Shown here: positions 1-10,045 of the stretch, piece after piece
How positions within the stretch are numbered: the first letter of the stretch is position 1
Layout of the letters: each line of letters opens with the position of its first letter
Source: Bipolaris cookei
Lineage: Eukaryota; Ascomycota; Dothideomycetes; Pleosporales; Pleosporaceae
DNA length: 64,000 nucleotides
Assembly: GCA_002286855.1 (NCBI GenBank)
Contig: NRSV01000016.1
Coordinates: forward strand, 1 to 64,000
Direction of reading: 5' to 3'
Notes under the pieces: generated by a model
What the model was told of the DNA's origin: nothing
Database searches by the model: none
Seen by the model: only the letters and a program-made list of their open reading frames with translations
Made by a program: the position numbers and the translations under genes

Positions 1-1
1 A

Positions 2-325
2 TATCTCAATCAGTTTCTCAAAGAGATCAAAGCTCTATATCCAATACTTCTAGATGCCGACAAGACTGCCACTACGATATACTCGGACAGCCAAAGCGCG
101 ATCCAACTCACCAAAAATCCTACCTATCACGCCAGGACAAAGCATATCGACATCCAATACTACTTCATTCGCGAGAAGGTAGAGACAAAACAGATCCAGC
201 TAGTATACCAAAACACCAGCTTCCTACTAGCCGACTGTCTCACTAAAGCAACAAGCACTGATAAGACTCGAGACTTTATAATCGGATCAAATCTAGTAGA
301 TATATCTCATATTACAGCTTCCTAG
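2..325 (+). pseudogene. Ty1/copia retrotransposon polyprotein, C-terminal RNase H end (partial)
   Basis: An open frame enters from the left edge and ends at a TAG at 323-325, giving about 107 residues. It reads as the C-terminal part of a copia RNase H domain: the string SDSQSAIQLTKNPTYHARTK, then HIDIQYYFIREK, then ADCLTKA, all hallmark copia RNase H motifs. The stop is followed within a few bases by a purine tract and the LTR, the normal order for a copia 3' end. The visible part has no stops, so the element may have been intact to the left; that cannot be judged here. Confidence 0.88.
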
Positions 326-337
326 CTTAAGGGGGCG

Positions 338-750
338 TGTTGTAGATAAGCTACTCAGCTATTCCACGACAGAATCCGGATGCGCAGTCCACACCCGGAC
401 TCTGCGATCAATCAAGTCTATAGTCGATCTATCAAGACTATAATCGATCAATAGACATCTATCTATGACGCTATAGATTACGCAAGCTACTACTAGATAG
501 ACTCTTCTAGAATCTATTCTAGCTAATATATATAGTAGTAGGATAGCAAGTAGATAGAAGACAGAGCACTTCACACAAGATCAATTCACACTACCAACGA
601 TCAATCAATTAGTGTTTCTTCCCTAGCACATATCTTCTCTCTCTAGAATCTCTCAATCAAGCTGGCTCTGAGTCTACTACGGACAAGTAGAAGGCAGAGA
701 CCTCTACCTCTGAGTCGATAGTAGAACAAGCAGCACCCTACACTTTGACA
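338..750 (+). repeat. Copia 3' LTR (413 bp)
   Basis: The LTR starts TGTTGTAGATAAG right after a purine-rich tract (AAGGGGGCG, about 329-337) downstream of the RNase H stop, and ends CACTTTGACA, giving the usual TG...CA ends. Its boundaries are confirmed by a second 413-bp copy at 31982-32394 with the same termini. A short minus-strand open frame inside it (359-574) is LTR sequence and is not called as a gene. Confidence 0.88.
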
Positions 751-871
751 GGGTGCCCCTAGTGCAGTAGGACAAGTAGTCCTTGCGTGTAAGTGTAATC
801 AAGATCATCCTAATAGCTACACTAGGTTTAGCTCTTAACTTTCTTAAAGCTTAGGTAAGCTTATGTAGGTA

Positions 872-2719
872 ACGTACTCCACCAGTAAGCTGGCCACACC
901 AGTAAGCTGGCCGCCCCACCAAACCTGACGCGACTCTCTCCACAACCACCACCATGCCGCGCCGACAGCGCTCTATACAGACTTCTCGTGAAGGCAGAAT
1001 AAGTCTTGCTATAGCTTCATATCGTAATAACCCAAAACAATCTATTTATAGTCTCGCGAAAGCGTACGATGTACCAAAGTCAACTCTTCAGACGCGTCTC
1101 CACGGTACCCAGCCACGATCAGAGATAGTCTCTACCAACCGAAAGCTACTACCTATTGAAGAGCAGTCTCTTGTGCAATGGATCCTAGACCTTGATCGAC
1201 GCGGTTTTCCGCCCCATATCATTGACGTGCGACGAATGGCAGACGCTCTACTCGCTGCGCGCGGCCAAGATCCACCTCCACAGCCTGTTGGCAAGAACTG
1301 GGTATCGCGCTTTATCCAGAACCAGCCAGAGCTCCAGACAAAGTGGACTAGAAGATTTCATAGTCAGCGCGCTTCCTGTGAGGATCCTATCGCAATTGCA
1401 GCCTGGTTTAAGCTAGTAGAAGAGACGCGCCAGACGTACGGCGTCCTAGACCAAGACATCTACAACTTTGACGAGACTGGATTCGCAATGGGCGTCGCTG
1501 CAACGTCAAAGGTAGTTACAAGCTCTGACAGAGTCGGCCGAGCAGTTGTTGTACAGCCAGGCAATCGCAAATGGGTTACAGTAATCGAGTGCGTGAACGC
1601 GTCTGGCTGGTGTCTACCACCGTTAGTGATCCTGTCTGGCAAGGCCCACCAGAGCAGCTGGTACCCCAATCTCCCACTAGACTGGGCTATCGGCGTCTCA
1701 GACAATGGATGGACGACTGATCAGCTTGGTGTAGAGTGGGTGAAGCACTTTAATCGGCATACGGCAGCTCGTACGGCTGGAGTCTATCGACTTCTTATCC
1801 TAGACGGCCACAGCAGCCACGCTACACCAGAGTTCGACCAGTACTGCGCCGAGAATAAGATTATTACTCTCTGTATGCCGCCGCATACGTCGCATCTTCT
1901 TCAGCCGCTTGATGTTAGCTGCTTCTCGCCGCTTAAGCGGGCGTACGGGCGTGAGATTGAGAAGCTCGCCTGCCAAGGCGTCTACCACATTGACAAGATA
2001 GACTTCCTTACAGTCTACCAACAGATCCGGCCAATAGTTTTCACGCAGCAGAATATCCAGGCTGGTTTTCAAGCGACAGGCCTTATCCCTCCTTGTCCAG
2101 ATCGCGTTCTATCGTCGCTTACCATAGCCAGAACACCGTCTCCACCACAGACGACTACAGATAGTAACGCTGCAGCGCCAGCGGCAGCAGCGCAGACAGA
2201 GACACCACATACAGTAGCAGAGCTTCAGCAGCAGGTACGCTATCTCCAAGAGCGGCTTCGCCGGAAATCAGAGAGCCCAACAAGCATTGCGATACGCCAG
2301 CTCGCTAAAAGCGCTCAGCTTGCTATGCAATCAGCAACAATAGTTATAGAGGAGAATAAGAAGCTACGTGCAGAAGTCCAGCGCCAACGACAAAAGCAAG
2401 ACCGGCAGCGTCAATATATTGCTACTGGCGGGGTGCTTCAAGCCCAACAGGCTCAGCAGATGGCTGCAGAGGCAGAAAGGGTGGTGATGGAGGCTGGCCA
2501 GAGCCAGGGTGGTGAGCGACGTCAGCGCGCGCCGCCGACGTGCACGAAGTGCCACGTTCAAGGACATACTCGGACTTCATGTAGAGCTTCCTAAAGAATA
2601 ATATCTCTTAATTTTATCTTATTTTATTACGTTGTTGTAGAGCAATTACGCAGAGAGTCGCGTCAGGTTTGGTGGGGCGGCCAGCTTACTGGTGTGGCCA
2701 GCTTACTGGTGGAGTACGT
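872..2719 (+). mobile_element. Fot1/pogo-type DNA transposon A1, complete (1848 bp)
   Basis: The element has 68-bp perfect terminal inverted repeats (872-939 and 2652-2719) beginning ACGTACTCCACCAGTAAGC. It is flanked by TA on both sides (870-871 and 2720-2721), the target duplication of Tc1/mariner-superfamily elements. Each inverted repeat contains the block CCAGTAAGCTGGCC twice, a possible double transposase-binding site. It carries one intact transposase ORF (954-2594). Perfect termini plus an open ORF suggest a young, possibly autonomous copy. Confidence 0.93.
954..2594 (+). CDS. Fot1/pogo-type transposase, intact (546 aa)
   Basis: This DDE_1-family transposase would cut and paste the element from its terminal repeats in the nucleus. 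The order is: N-terminal psq-type helix-turn-helix (about residues 8-50), CENP-B/Tc5-type DNA-binding region (about 65-145, LVQWILDLDRRGFPP), and catalytic core with D173 (NFDETGF), D284 (LLILDGHSSH) and D320 (LLQPLDVSCF). The last two are 35 residues apart, giving the DD35D spacing of Fot1-like enzymes. After the core come a Gln/Ala-rich coiled coil (about 430-510) and a C-terminal CCHC zinc knuckle (CTKC...H...C). The ATG lies 14 nt inside the left inverted repeat. No stop or frameshift is visible, unlike its relatives in this window. Confidence 0.93.
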   Translation: MPRRQRSIQTSREGRISLAIASYRNNPKQSIYSLAKAYDVPKSTLQTRLHGTQPRSEIVSTNRKLLPIEEQSLVQWILDLDRRGFPPHIIDVRRMADALLAARGQDPPPQPVGKNWVSRFIQNQPELQTKWTRRFHSQRASCEDPIAIAAWFKLVEETRQTYGVLDQDIYNFDETGFAMGVAATSKVVTSSDRVGRAVVVQPGNRKWVTVIECVNASGWCLPPLVILSGKAHQSSWYPNLPLDWAIGVSDNGWTTDQLGVEWVKHFNRHTAARTAGVYRLLILDGHSSHATPEFDQYCAENKIITLCMPPHTSHLLQPLDVSCFSPLKRAYGREIEKLACQGVYHIDKIDFLTVYQQIRPIVFTQQNIQAGFQATGLIPPCPDRVLSSLTIARTPSPPQTTTDSNAAAPAAAAQTETPHTVAELQQQVRYLQERLRRKSESPTSIAIRQLAKSAQLAMQSATIVIEENKKLRAEVQRQRQKQDRQRQYIATGGVLQAQQAQQMAAEAERVVMEAGQSQGGERRQRAPPTCTKCHVQGHTRTSCRAS

Positions 2720-2721
2720 TA

Positions 2722-4536
2722 ACGTCAAGGATCAGTCATCCGGCCACCCCACCCAACTTGACCCAACGCTCTGCGCAATTGCTCTGTAACAACGTAATAG
2801 CATAAAATAAAATTAAGAGACATTATTCTTTAGATAGATTTGCATGAGATCCGAGTGTGCCCTTGAACGTGACACTTCGTACACGTCGGCGGCGCGCGCT
2901 GACGTCGCTCACCAGCCTGGCTCTGGCTAGCCTCCATCACCACCTTTTCTGCCTCTGTAGCCATCTGCTGAGCCTGTTGGACCCGGAGCACTCCACCAGA
3001 AGCAATATATTGACGTGGCTGACTCTGCTTTTGTCGTTGACGCTGGACTTCTGCACGTAGCTTCTTATTCTCCTCTGCAAGTATTGTTGCTGACTGCATT
3101 GCTATTTGACAGCCTTTAATAACCTAGCGTAGAAGCTGGCTTGTTGGGCTTTGTGATTGCCGATGGAGCCGTTCTTGAAGAAGCTTTGCCTGCTGCTGAA
3201 GCTGAGCTACTGTACGCGGTGTTTCTGGCTGCGTTACGGCGTTATTGTCTGTAGTTGTCTGTAGCGGAGATGATGTCCTAACTACTGTAAGTGACGACAG
3301 GACGCGATCGGGATAAGGAGGGACAAGTCCTGTCGCCCGAAAGCCTGCCTGGATGTTATGCTGCGTGAAGACTACCGGCCGGATCCGCGTATAGGCTGCA
3401 AGGAAGTCTATCTTGTCAACGTGGTAGATGCCTTGGCGGGCAAGCTCTTCAATCTCACGTCCGTACGCGCGCTTAAGCGGCGAGAAGCAGCTTACATCAA
3501 GCGGCTGGAGAAGATGCGACGTGTGCGGCGGCATACAGAGAGTGATAATCTTGTTCTCAGCGCAGTACTGGTCGAACTCTGGCGTAGCGTGGCTACCGTG
3601 GCCGTCTAGGATAAGAAGCCGATAGACTCCAGCTGTACGAGCTGCTGTATGCTGATTGAAGTGCTTCACCCACTCTACGCCAAGCTGATCAGTCGTCCAG
3701 CCGTTGTCTGAGACACCGATAGCCCAGTCTGATGGGAGCCCATTATACCAGCTGTTCTGGTGGACCTTGCCAGACAAGATAACCAACGGTGGTAGACACC
3801 AGCCAGACGCGTTAATACACTCAATCGCTGTAACCCACTCGCGATTGCCTGGCTGTACAATAGCTGCTCGGCCGACTCTGTTGGAGCTTGTAACTACCTT
3901 AGACGTGCTAGCAACGCCCATCGCGAACCCAGTCTCGTCAAAGTTGTAGATATCCTGGTCTAAGACGCCGTACGTCTGGCGCGTCTCTTCTACTAGCTTA
4001 AACCAAGCTATAATTACGATAGAATCCTCAGAGTCAGCGCGCTGGCTATTAAGCCCTCTACTCCACTTTGTCTGAAGCTCTGGCTGACCTTGAATAAAGC
4101 GCGACACCCAGTTCTTGCCAACAGGTTGTGGAGGTGGATCTTGACCACGCGCAGCGAGTAGAGCGTCTGCCATTCGTTGTACGTCAATGATATGTGGCGG
4201 AAAACCGCGTCGATCAAGGTCTAGGATCCATTGCACAAGAGATTGCTCCTCAGTAGGTAATAGCTTCCGCTTCTGGGCGTTCGCAGCTGCCTTAGGTAGA
4301 CTACCTTGGAGACGGCGTCGAAGCGTTGTACGAGGGATAGTATATAACGTAGCAGCACGAGTAGGTGTAGAAATAACGTTTTTCTGAATTGAATCTATCG
4401 CAAGATTAAGTCTGCCTTCACGAGCAGTCTTTACAGAGCGTTGCTGTCGCGGCATTGTGGTGGTTGTGTAGAGCGTCGGGTCAGGTTGGGTGGGGTGGCC
4501 GGTGACTGGTGTCGGCCGGTGACTGGTGGGGCACGT
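2722..4536 (-). mobile_element. Fot1/pogo-type DNA transposon A2, tail to tail with A1 (1815 bp)
   Basis: This minus-strand relative of A1 is bounded by TA at 2720-2721 and 4537-4538. The left TA is the same dinucleotide that closes A1, so the two elements are directly abutted. The right terminus reads ACGTGCCCCACCAGTCACC on the minus strand; the left terminus is a diverged form. It encodes the disrupted transposase at 2830-4455. Confidence 0.88.
2830..4455 (-). pseudogene. Fot1/pogo-type transposase with one in-frame stop
   Basis: Two open segments (4455-3124 and 3099-2830) lie in the same frame and are separated by one TAG at 3124-3126. Aligned with the intact A1 copy, the stop replaces a CAG (R-Q-L becomes R-stop-V), a C-to-T change of the kind RIP makes. 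Without the stop the protein would be about 541 aa. It keeps the DNA-binding region, the three catalytic Asp motifs (NFDETGF, LLILDGHGSH, LLQPLDVSCF), the coiled coil and the C-terminal CCHC knuckle. It is otherwise well preserved, so it was probably active recently. Confidence 0.9.
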
Positions 4537-4538
4537 TA

Positions 4539-5556
4539 TACCAGCTGCTTATGTAATAACCGGTATGGTCTTACTGGTAAGACCAGTAAGACCGCCAGGA
4601 CCGCCAGGAATGAGGTTGAAGTTGTAGAAGGAAGAAAGAGAGTGTATATACTAGTAGATATCGACTGTATCGCCGCCATTCTCACTATCTTCGCTATTGC
4701 TGTTATCTTCAATTTGGGGCTTTCCATACCAGCATACTTGGGAACAAGCAAGCGTGCTTGCCTGCTTGCTTGTTACGCTTGGTTGCTAATTTAGAGGAGC
4801 CCGCTTGGCTTGCACTTAATTGGTAAAGGTTTATAGAGAGGCGCTTGGCTTGCCTGAATAGGCAAGCAACCAAGCGTAATATGCAAGCAAGCAAGCAAGC
4901 GTGCTTGCTTGCTTGCTTGTTCCCAAGTATGCATACCAGGCCCGGAGACATTCACAAGCCTCTATAATATCTGCGTTCAACCTACCGCGGCGATCGACAA
5001 CAGTAAGCTTCGCGCTACTAAAAAGACGTTCGCATTTATCTAACACAGGCGAGATCGCAAACATGTCTAGAGCGAAGCGAGCGAGATTTCTTTGGGAGTC
5101 GTAGCGAAATAGCCAGTACGCAATAGCCTCATCGCAACCTGCCTCTTCGTCATGAAGCCGGCCAGTAGAGATGTACTGTTCATACAAATCAGTTGTAGAT
5201 ACCGGAGCGTCTATTCGAACGCGCTTATGTTCCCGCTGGCGATCAAATGCTGGGTCAGGATCTCTCTCCTTTCTAACTGGTGGTGGCAGCATCTCGACAG
5301 GGTACCTTCCCTTGTACTCTGTCTCCCAGAACTGCTTCACGGCCGATTGTGCGTTATGAAACCACCTCTGCTTTTCTTCGTCACCTTCGAGAACCCATTC
5401 TTGCCTGAACCATGCCCACTTGAGATATGGATCGAGTATTTGTGCTGCATAGTACGCTGGTGGAAGATCAGCATCTTCAGGGAATCGATGCTGCCAACTC
5501 AGTTGCTGATTGTTGTAATATTTCTCGCATTTTAACCACTCGGCGTCTGCACAACT
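4539..5556 (-). pseudogene. hAT transposase, C-terminal fragment split by a MITE
   Basis: The minus-strand reading from about 5556 to 4940 matches the hAT C-terminal dimerisation region: QILDPYLKWAWF, then FALDMFAISPVLDKCERLFS, then DRRGRLNADIIEACECLRAW. A 199-bp MITE (4733-4931) interrupts the frame just after CLRAW. On its far side the frame resumes with an acidic tail (KPQIEDNSNSEDSENGGDT). The N-terminal half, including the BED-type finger and first catalytic residues, is absent, and no TIR of the parent element was found. It is therefore a truncated remnant. Confidence 0.8.
4733..4931. mobile_element. hAT-type MITE (199 bp) with 8-bp target duplication
   Basis: The unit starts CATACTTGGGAACAAGC and ends with its reverse complement. 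Long inverted arms made of GCAA/GCTT-rich sequence flank a centre of about 75 bp. The direct repeat CATACCAG at 4725-4732 and 4932-4939 flanks it exactly; an 8-bp duplication is diagnostic of hAT insertion. It lies inside the C-terminal coding region of a hAT transposase, and removing it with one duplication copy rejoins that reading frame. Confidence 0.85.
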
Positions 5557-6253
5557 TTGGAGGTACTTCCATATGAAGTTATTATCATTTTCAGTGTAGA
5601 TGTGTCAGATGGAAACCTATCAGGTGGATTATGAGCCAAGCCAGCTGTCGCAGGAAAAAAATGTAACGTGTCACTGTGTCGCAGCCTATGCAAGGCTACA
5701 GAAGCAACGACTTCAGCTGAGCCGAAGCGACAAGCCACTGTCATAGTAACAAGGATGCACAACCTCAACAATGAAAAGCAACAGCTATACACCATTAATA
5801 AATGAAGATGGTAGATAGCAGATCAATTCAATCATTGCCCACAAGCATCAAATCTGACAGAGTTACTGTCATCCAGAGCCTCTGCGCTGCAGGATACGCT
5901 ACCCCACCATTCATCATCTACAAAGGACGCGTCCACATCTCTGCATGGTACGAAGAAGCATATATAGCGTACGATTGTCTGCTCTTCAGTTATAGTAAGC
6001 TTGAAGCAGTTTGGGGTTGCTTGAGGACGAAAAGTAATTTTGTTAAGCCGATCAGAAAGGCGCTGAAAAGGTACGTTATAGGCAGCAGCAGCGCGTCGCA
6101 TAGTCTTAAACTGACCTGTACGAAAGGCCTGAAGAGCTAGAATAATTCTACCTTCTCGCTGAGTTAGAAAATTCTTATGTTGTTGATGCATAGTGTTTTG
6201 TATGTGAAGTTCGTAATGCCAAGAAAAAGTGTCCGGCTCGATGGTCAAATACG
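5557..6253. mobile_element. Mosaic of pogo-type transposase pieces in opposite orientations
   Basis: On the plus strand, about 5830-5950 encodes an internal DDE_1 piece (DRVTVIQSLCAAGYATPPF, then KGRVHISAWY). Immediately adjacent on the minus strand, 6192-5950 encodes a transposase N-terminus with ATG at 6192 (FLTQREGRIILALQAFRTG, then ITEEQTIVRYI). An N-terminus and an inverted internal piece joined head to head cannot come from a simple deletion; inversion or nested insertion is needed. The N-terminal piece has a terminus reading ACGTATTTGACC up to a TA near 6252. 5557-5800 holds nothing recognised. Confidence 0.6.
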
Positions 6254-6349
6254 TTATCGCAATAATTTATTGACTGTGATAAAAGTGCGTGATATTGTTT
6301 TGAAGTTGTCGCGCTAGTGGAGGGGTGGCCGCTCGCTTGCAAACCACGT
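6254..6349 (+). mobile_element. 3' terminal fragment of pogo-type family B
   Basis: The stretch TTTATTGACTGTGATAAAAG followed by GTGCGTGATA matches the 3' end of the complete family B element at 15829-17658. It ends with GCTTGCAAACCACGT before a TA (6350-6351), matching the family B terminus. Only the terminal 100 bp or so is present. Confidence 0.7.
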
Positions 6350-6352
6350 TAT

Positions 6353-6608
6353 CTCTTGAATGGGCTTTGTAGCTAGCTAGCATAAGCGTGAACCGGGCGC
6401 AAACAGCAAGGTACGAAGCATGTGCGCGCGGGGCTAAAGAGGGTTTGTACGACTGCAGAAGGGTTGTCAAAAGACAGGTGTGTGTATTCAAAGTTCTTGT
6501 TCTTTCATATCTACGTGCGTACAAGGTTCTCTTTTTATGCTCTCTGCTGTGTGCGGGGTAGAGATTCCGAGCTATCCGATCGCTGTAACCTTGTTACTTA
6601 TAATGACA
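6353..6608. repeat. Dispersed repeat R1, copy 1 (about 255 bp)
   Basis: The sequence from TTGAATGGGCTTTGTAGC to TTACTTATAATGACA recurs in direct orientation at 57371-57625. Differences are mostly transitions. No coding capacity or inverted termini are seen; it could be a solo LTR or SINE-like repeat. The following stretch to about 7290 holds nothing recognised. Confidence 0.7.
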
Positions 6609-7289
6609 ACAGCAGATAAAAACCATAGCCAGAACTTACCAGCAGCGCCAAGAGTAAGATATCTGCGATGCCATCCTGCACCATATCCTCCGGTCCCATT
6701 TCCCCCAGCTCCTCCTTCTGATCTTCTTGGCCGTCCAAAAGTTCTTCAAAGGAACATAGCGTCGCCCCTATTCACGTCTTGCTCTGCTTCTTAGTCGGGT
6801 TTGGAGTAGCGTTAGCCTCCGAGATGTGGATCACGTTCTGTTGAAGCCACTCGCAAGTATCTTCACAGGGCCCATCGGCGCTTGATATTAGTAGCATGCT
6901 TGATTGGCAGATACTTTTGCGACCATGTTATTGATGAGAGCGGTAACTGCTGTCAGGTCTGCTGATTTTGATGTTGTGAATGAGTCCATAGTAATACAAT
7001 CGTGGCGAAAGATGCACATCACATCTCAATCAGACAGGTACTCATCATTGAAGATCGCGTAATACATGACGAGGTAGGGGATAGGCAACCTTAGCAGCGG
7101 AGGAGATCTCTACTAGAATTGCCAGCTTATATAACAGATTTGGCCTTAGACAAGATGGCCGCCGCTAGGAGCGCATCCAATAGAAAGCCTCATTGTCGTT
7201 TCAATATGTAGTTGGAATAAATTGGCAGTGATGATGGGATTAGAGAAACCGACGGAGGGCGAGATATGGCGAATTTGTATCGGGTTGTT

Positions 7290-7860
7290 GCTTTGACCTA
7301 ACTCTGCTGTGCACAAACTATAGACATAAGAAATTGATTGCTTTCCAATTTTTTTAAACACGTTGACGGGCTTCGTAATTATCATCGTCAAAGTCAGTAG
7401 GTAGAGCCGATGGCGGATTCTTTTTGCAGTCAGCACCCACATCCCAAATAATGTCACTGACTGTTCCCATTGGCCCACTGAACAGCTGGCGTTCTTATTA
7501 TAGGTCCTTCCAGATCATAATGCGGCAATTGATCGACACGGGGATTTCCTTGTAGAGGCTCCCAGCTTCATCCGTAACAGCATAATCTGCGGCTGAACCA
7601 CCGTTGTGAGACACTACGACTAGCAAGACAGGGCGTTTAAGATGCTGGGGACGGTAATGGTTAAAGGCTTTGACACCATCCTTGAGGGCATAGATCCGGA
7701 TACCATCTTCAAACCATGCGCTTTCTTCTTGACTCGACGTAAATTGAACGCGTGCCGTGGACAAAACCATATTCCTCATGCTCACCCTGTTGACTCGAAG
7801 ATTATCGAGAGCCTAAAGAACGCCCTGTGACTGAGCATCATCGCCCTGATGCCGCTTTAC
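7290..7860 (-). pseudogene. Decayed gene remnant, function unknown
   Basis: The minus strand has protein-like stretches in more than one frame. About 7850-7498 encodes a segment with VSMRNMVLSTARVQFTSSQE and PVLLVVVSHNGGSAADYAV, preceded by an in-frame stop. About 7470-7360 in another frame encodes SDIIWDVGADCKKNPPSALP. I do not recognise the family. Several frames and stops suggest a broken gene or the last exons of a multi-intron gene whose remainder is lost. The surroundings are all repeat-derived. Confidence 0.35.
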
Positions 7861-8164
7861 CATATCAAGCATGATGGGTTCGATCGAATAGGCGGCTTGA
7901 TTGCTGGCTTATGAGCTGGACTACGTGTATGGTGCCTGTAGTGTTTTAGAAAAAGAATAAATATGCTAGGTATTTCGAACTTTACTACTTAAGGAAGCTC
8001 TAATGTGTTCGTAGCGGCACCTCAATTACGACACTAAGACTGTGAGCGAGATGGCAATACGTCTAGAGTAGGTGTCTTGTGCTACCATTAAGAAACGCGC
8101 TAAAGGCAGAGGAAAACGCTTTGCAAACTTATATCTTCGGTTCTGCAGAGATGTGGTCGGAAAA

Positions 8165-9405
8165 TTAATGGGCCTCGTACCAGCGTGTGATCTCATTCAC
8201 AAAAAACGTCTTGCCAACAGTCTCGGTGTCTGCAACGCCGATGTCGAGGCGAACGCCGACCTCAAGAGACTCGAAGACGAGCATGCTGTCGGACCGCGCG
8301 CGTAGCGCCTCAAACACGAAAAGCGTAAACTCGACGAGATGGGTTCGTTGTAGTGGGGACTCTAGGTCGCTTGTGACAAACTGCCGTGCTGCTAGTGCTT
8401 GGGTATCTGGGTGGAACGCAGCTTTTGCAATGTTAATAACCTTACCGATTCGACCGCGGATACCCTGTTCACTCGATTTAGTCATGACGAAAACTCGGAA
8501 CTCGCAAATCGGGAGCGACGGAACGAATTCTTGGTGGAACCAATGTGCTGAGAGATCAGTACCGTCTGCTTGCGTTTTAGACGGCTTTCGCGCTTTTCGT
8601 GGTTTCTTTCCTCGACGCTTGACTTTCTGCGACGAGGCTTTCAACGCATACGCCTCTCGACGACAGATAAGTTGATGTTACTCTCCACGCTTCAGCGCAT
8701 AGACGTGTGTAGCGCAGCCACTCTTGGTTCTTTTGTGTACCTTTTGCTCTTCGTTCTCGAGCGAGCATCGGCAATGACCATAACATGTCTTGGGCTGATA
8801 GGAGGACCTATCTGGGGATGACTTGGCTATGTCGTCTAAGACTTGGATGTCTCCTAGCTTGTCTCTCTCCTGCTGCGCTTCGTGCTCATTCGGATAGGCG
8901 CGGAAGGATGTTGAATGAATGTCTTTTAGCAGTCGTACTGCACTGTATATTTCATCGAGGCTGGGATTGGCAGGCTCATTGGTGGTCCAGTGCAGAAACG
9001 AAACACTGCGTAGCAGCTCATTATTTTCATCTGTACAAGAGCTGTAGAGCAGCTTTTCCAAAAGTTATTAATCTAGCCAGTCGCATGAATGTCCCTCGAC
9101 GGAAAACAAGTTCTTTGCTTCCGCTTGTGCGGCTAGAAGCGTGACCAGACCCTGATGTATATAGTAGCTTGCATTACTCGAGACGACTGTCTTGCGCAAG
9201 GTCATCGAATAGTCTTGCGCAAGGTCATCGAATAGGCTTGCGTTAGCCAGGGATCGTGACCCAGGATTTTGCAATCATCAAAGAAAACCTGGATGGCGAG
9301 AGTAGTAGTTTCTTCTAGTGTATTTTCGTCTGGGAAAGTAATCCATATCAGCTTCTGATATGGCTCTGGTGGGTCAAGGGAAGATGGGGGCGCTGATGCT
9401 TGCAA
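8165..9405 (-). pseudogene. Hypothetical protein gene broken by a 23-bp tandem duplication
   Basis: The minus strand carries successive protein-like segments. They start at an ATG at 9405 (PEPYQKLIWITFPDE), continue through 9274-9068 (SYYIHQGLVTLLAAQAEAKN) and 9061-8678, and end at 8644-8165 (LVEFTLFVFEALRARS, FFVNEITRWYEAH). The first two are thrown out of frame by a 23-bp exact tandem duplication (9189-9211 and 9212-9234); one copy alone would keep the frame open. Later junctions may be introns or further damage. No family was recognised with confidence. Confidence 0.45.
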
Positions 9406-9663
9406 AGGTAATGGAAATTAGCCTGTTACGTCGAGACTGTCACACTGACTCTGAGAAAGTCTTGCCCATTTGCGCCTCTCTTTTTGTTTGATTCTCTTTA
9501 TCTTGAGATATTCTTCGCACAGGTCACTAGGTAACTGGGGTGCCTTGTTACATTTGAAATTGGCACTACAGCGCCCCTTATCACGGCTGTGATCCTTGAG
9601 TCACTTGCGATAATTCTCGCATTGTTTACCATCCATTTCTTTTCAACCCTAGAGAGGGTATGA

Positions 9664-9725
9664 TAGCACGTGAGGCGGGACGCGAGGTGGGACGTGAGAC
9701 ATGAGGCGGGACATGAGGCAGGGGT
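9664..9725. repeat. Degenerate short tandem repeat (GAGGCGGGAC-type)
   Basis: A roughly 10-14 bp unit (ACGTGAGGCGGG, GACGCGAGGTGGG, GACATGAGGCGGG) recurs about four times. No coding sequence was recognised in 9406-10045 around it. Confidence 0.5.
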
Positions 9726-10045
9726 TGATGGAGCTATGCTGTTACTGTACTAGTAGAGCGCTGTGAGCCAATCACAGCCGTTAGAACTTTTAGCGGTTCG
9801 CTAAACTTGCCTTTGTCGAGATAGCTTCAGCAAGGTACTCTAGCTTGGCGGCTCGTTTAACATTTAGTACGATATACGAATCGTTTACTACCAACTGCCC
9901 AGCATCAGATAAATCGCGGAAGCAGGCCATTTGTTCTAATTCTCATGATTATCTAGCATTTCTCAACTATTGTTGTACATACCCGTCTATCCGTGTCTAA
10001 TATTAGGAACATAGACTGCTCCTTTATTAAACACTGCGATTGGTA

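Noticed and set aside
359..574. 71-residue minus-strand frame repeated at 32003 and 32426
   Set aside because: It lies wholly within copia LTR copies and its recurrence reflects the LTR, not a gene.
6368..6608. Dispersed repeat R1 read as a solo LTR (TGTAGC...TGACA)
   Set aside because: Homology between the two copies extends beyond the would-be 5' end and no target duplication is present at either copy.
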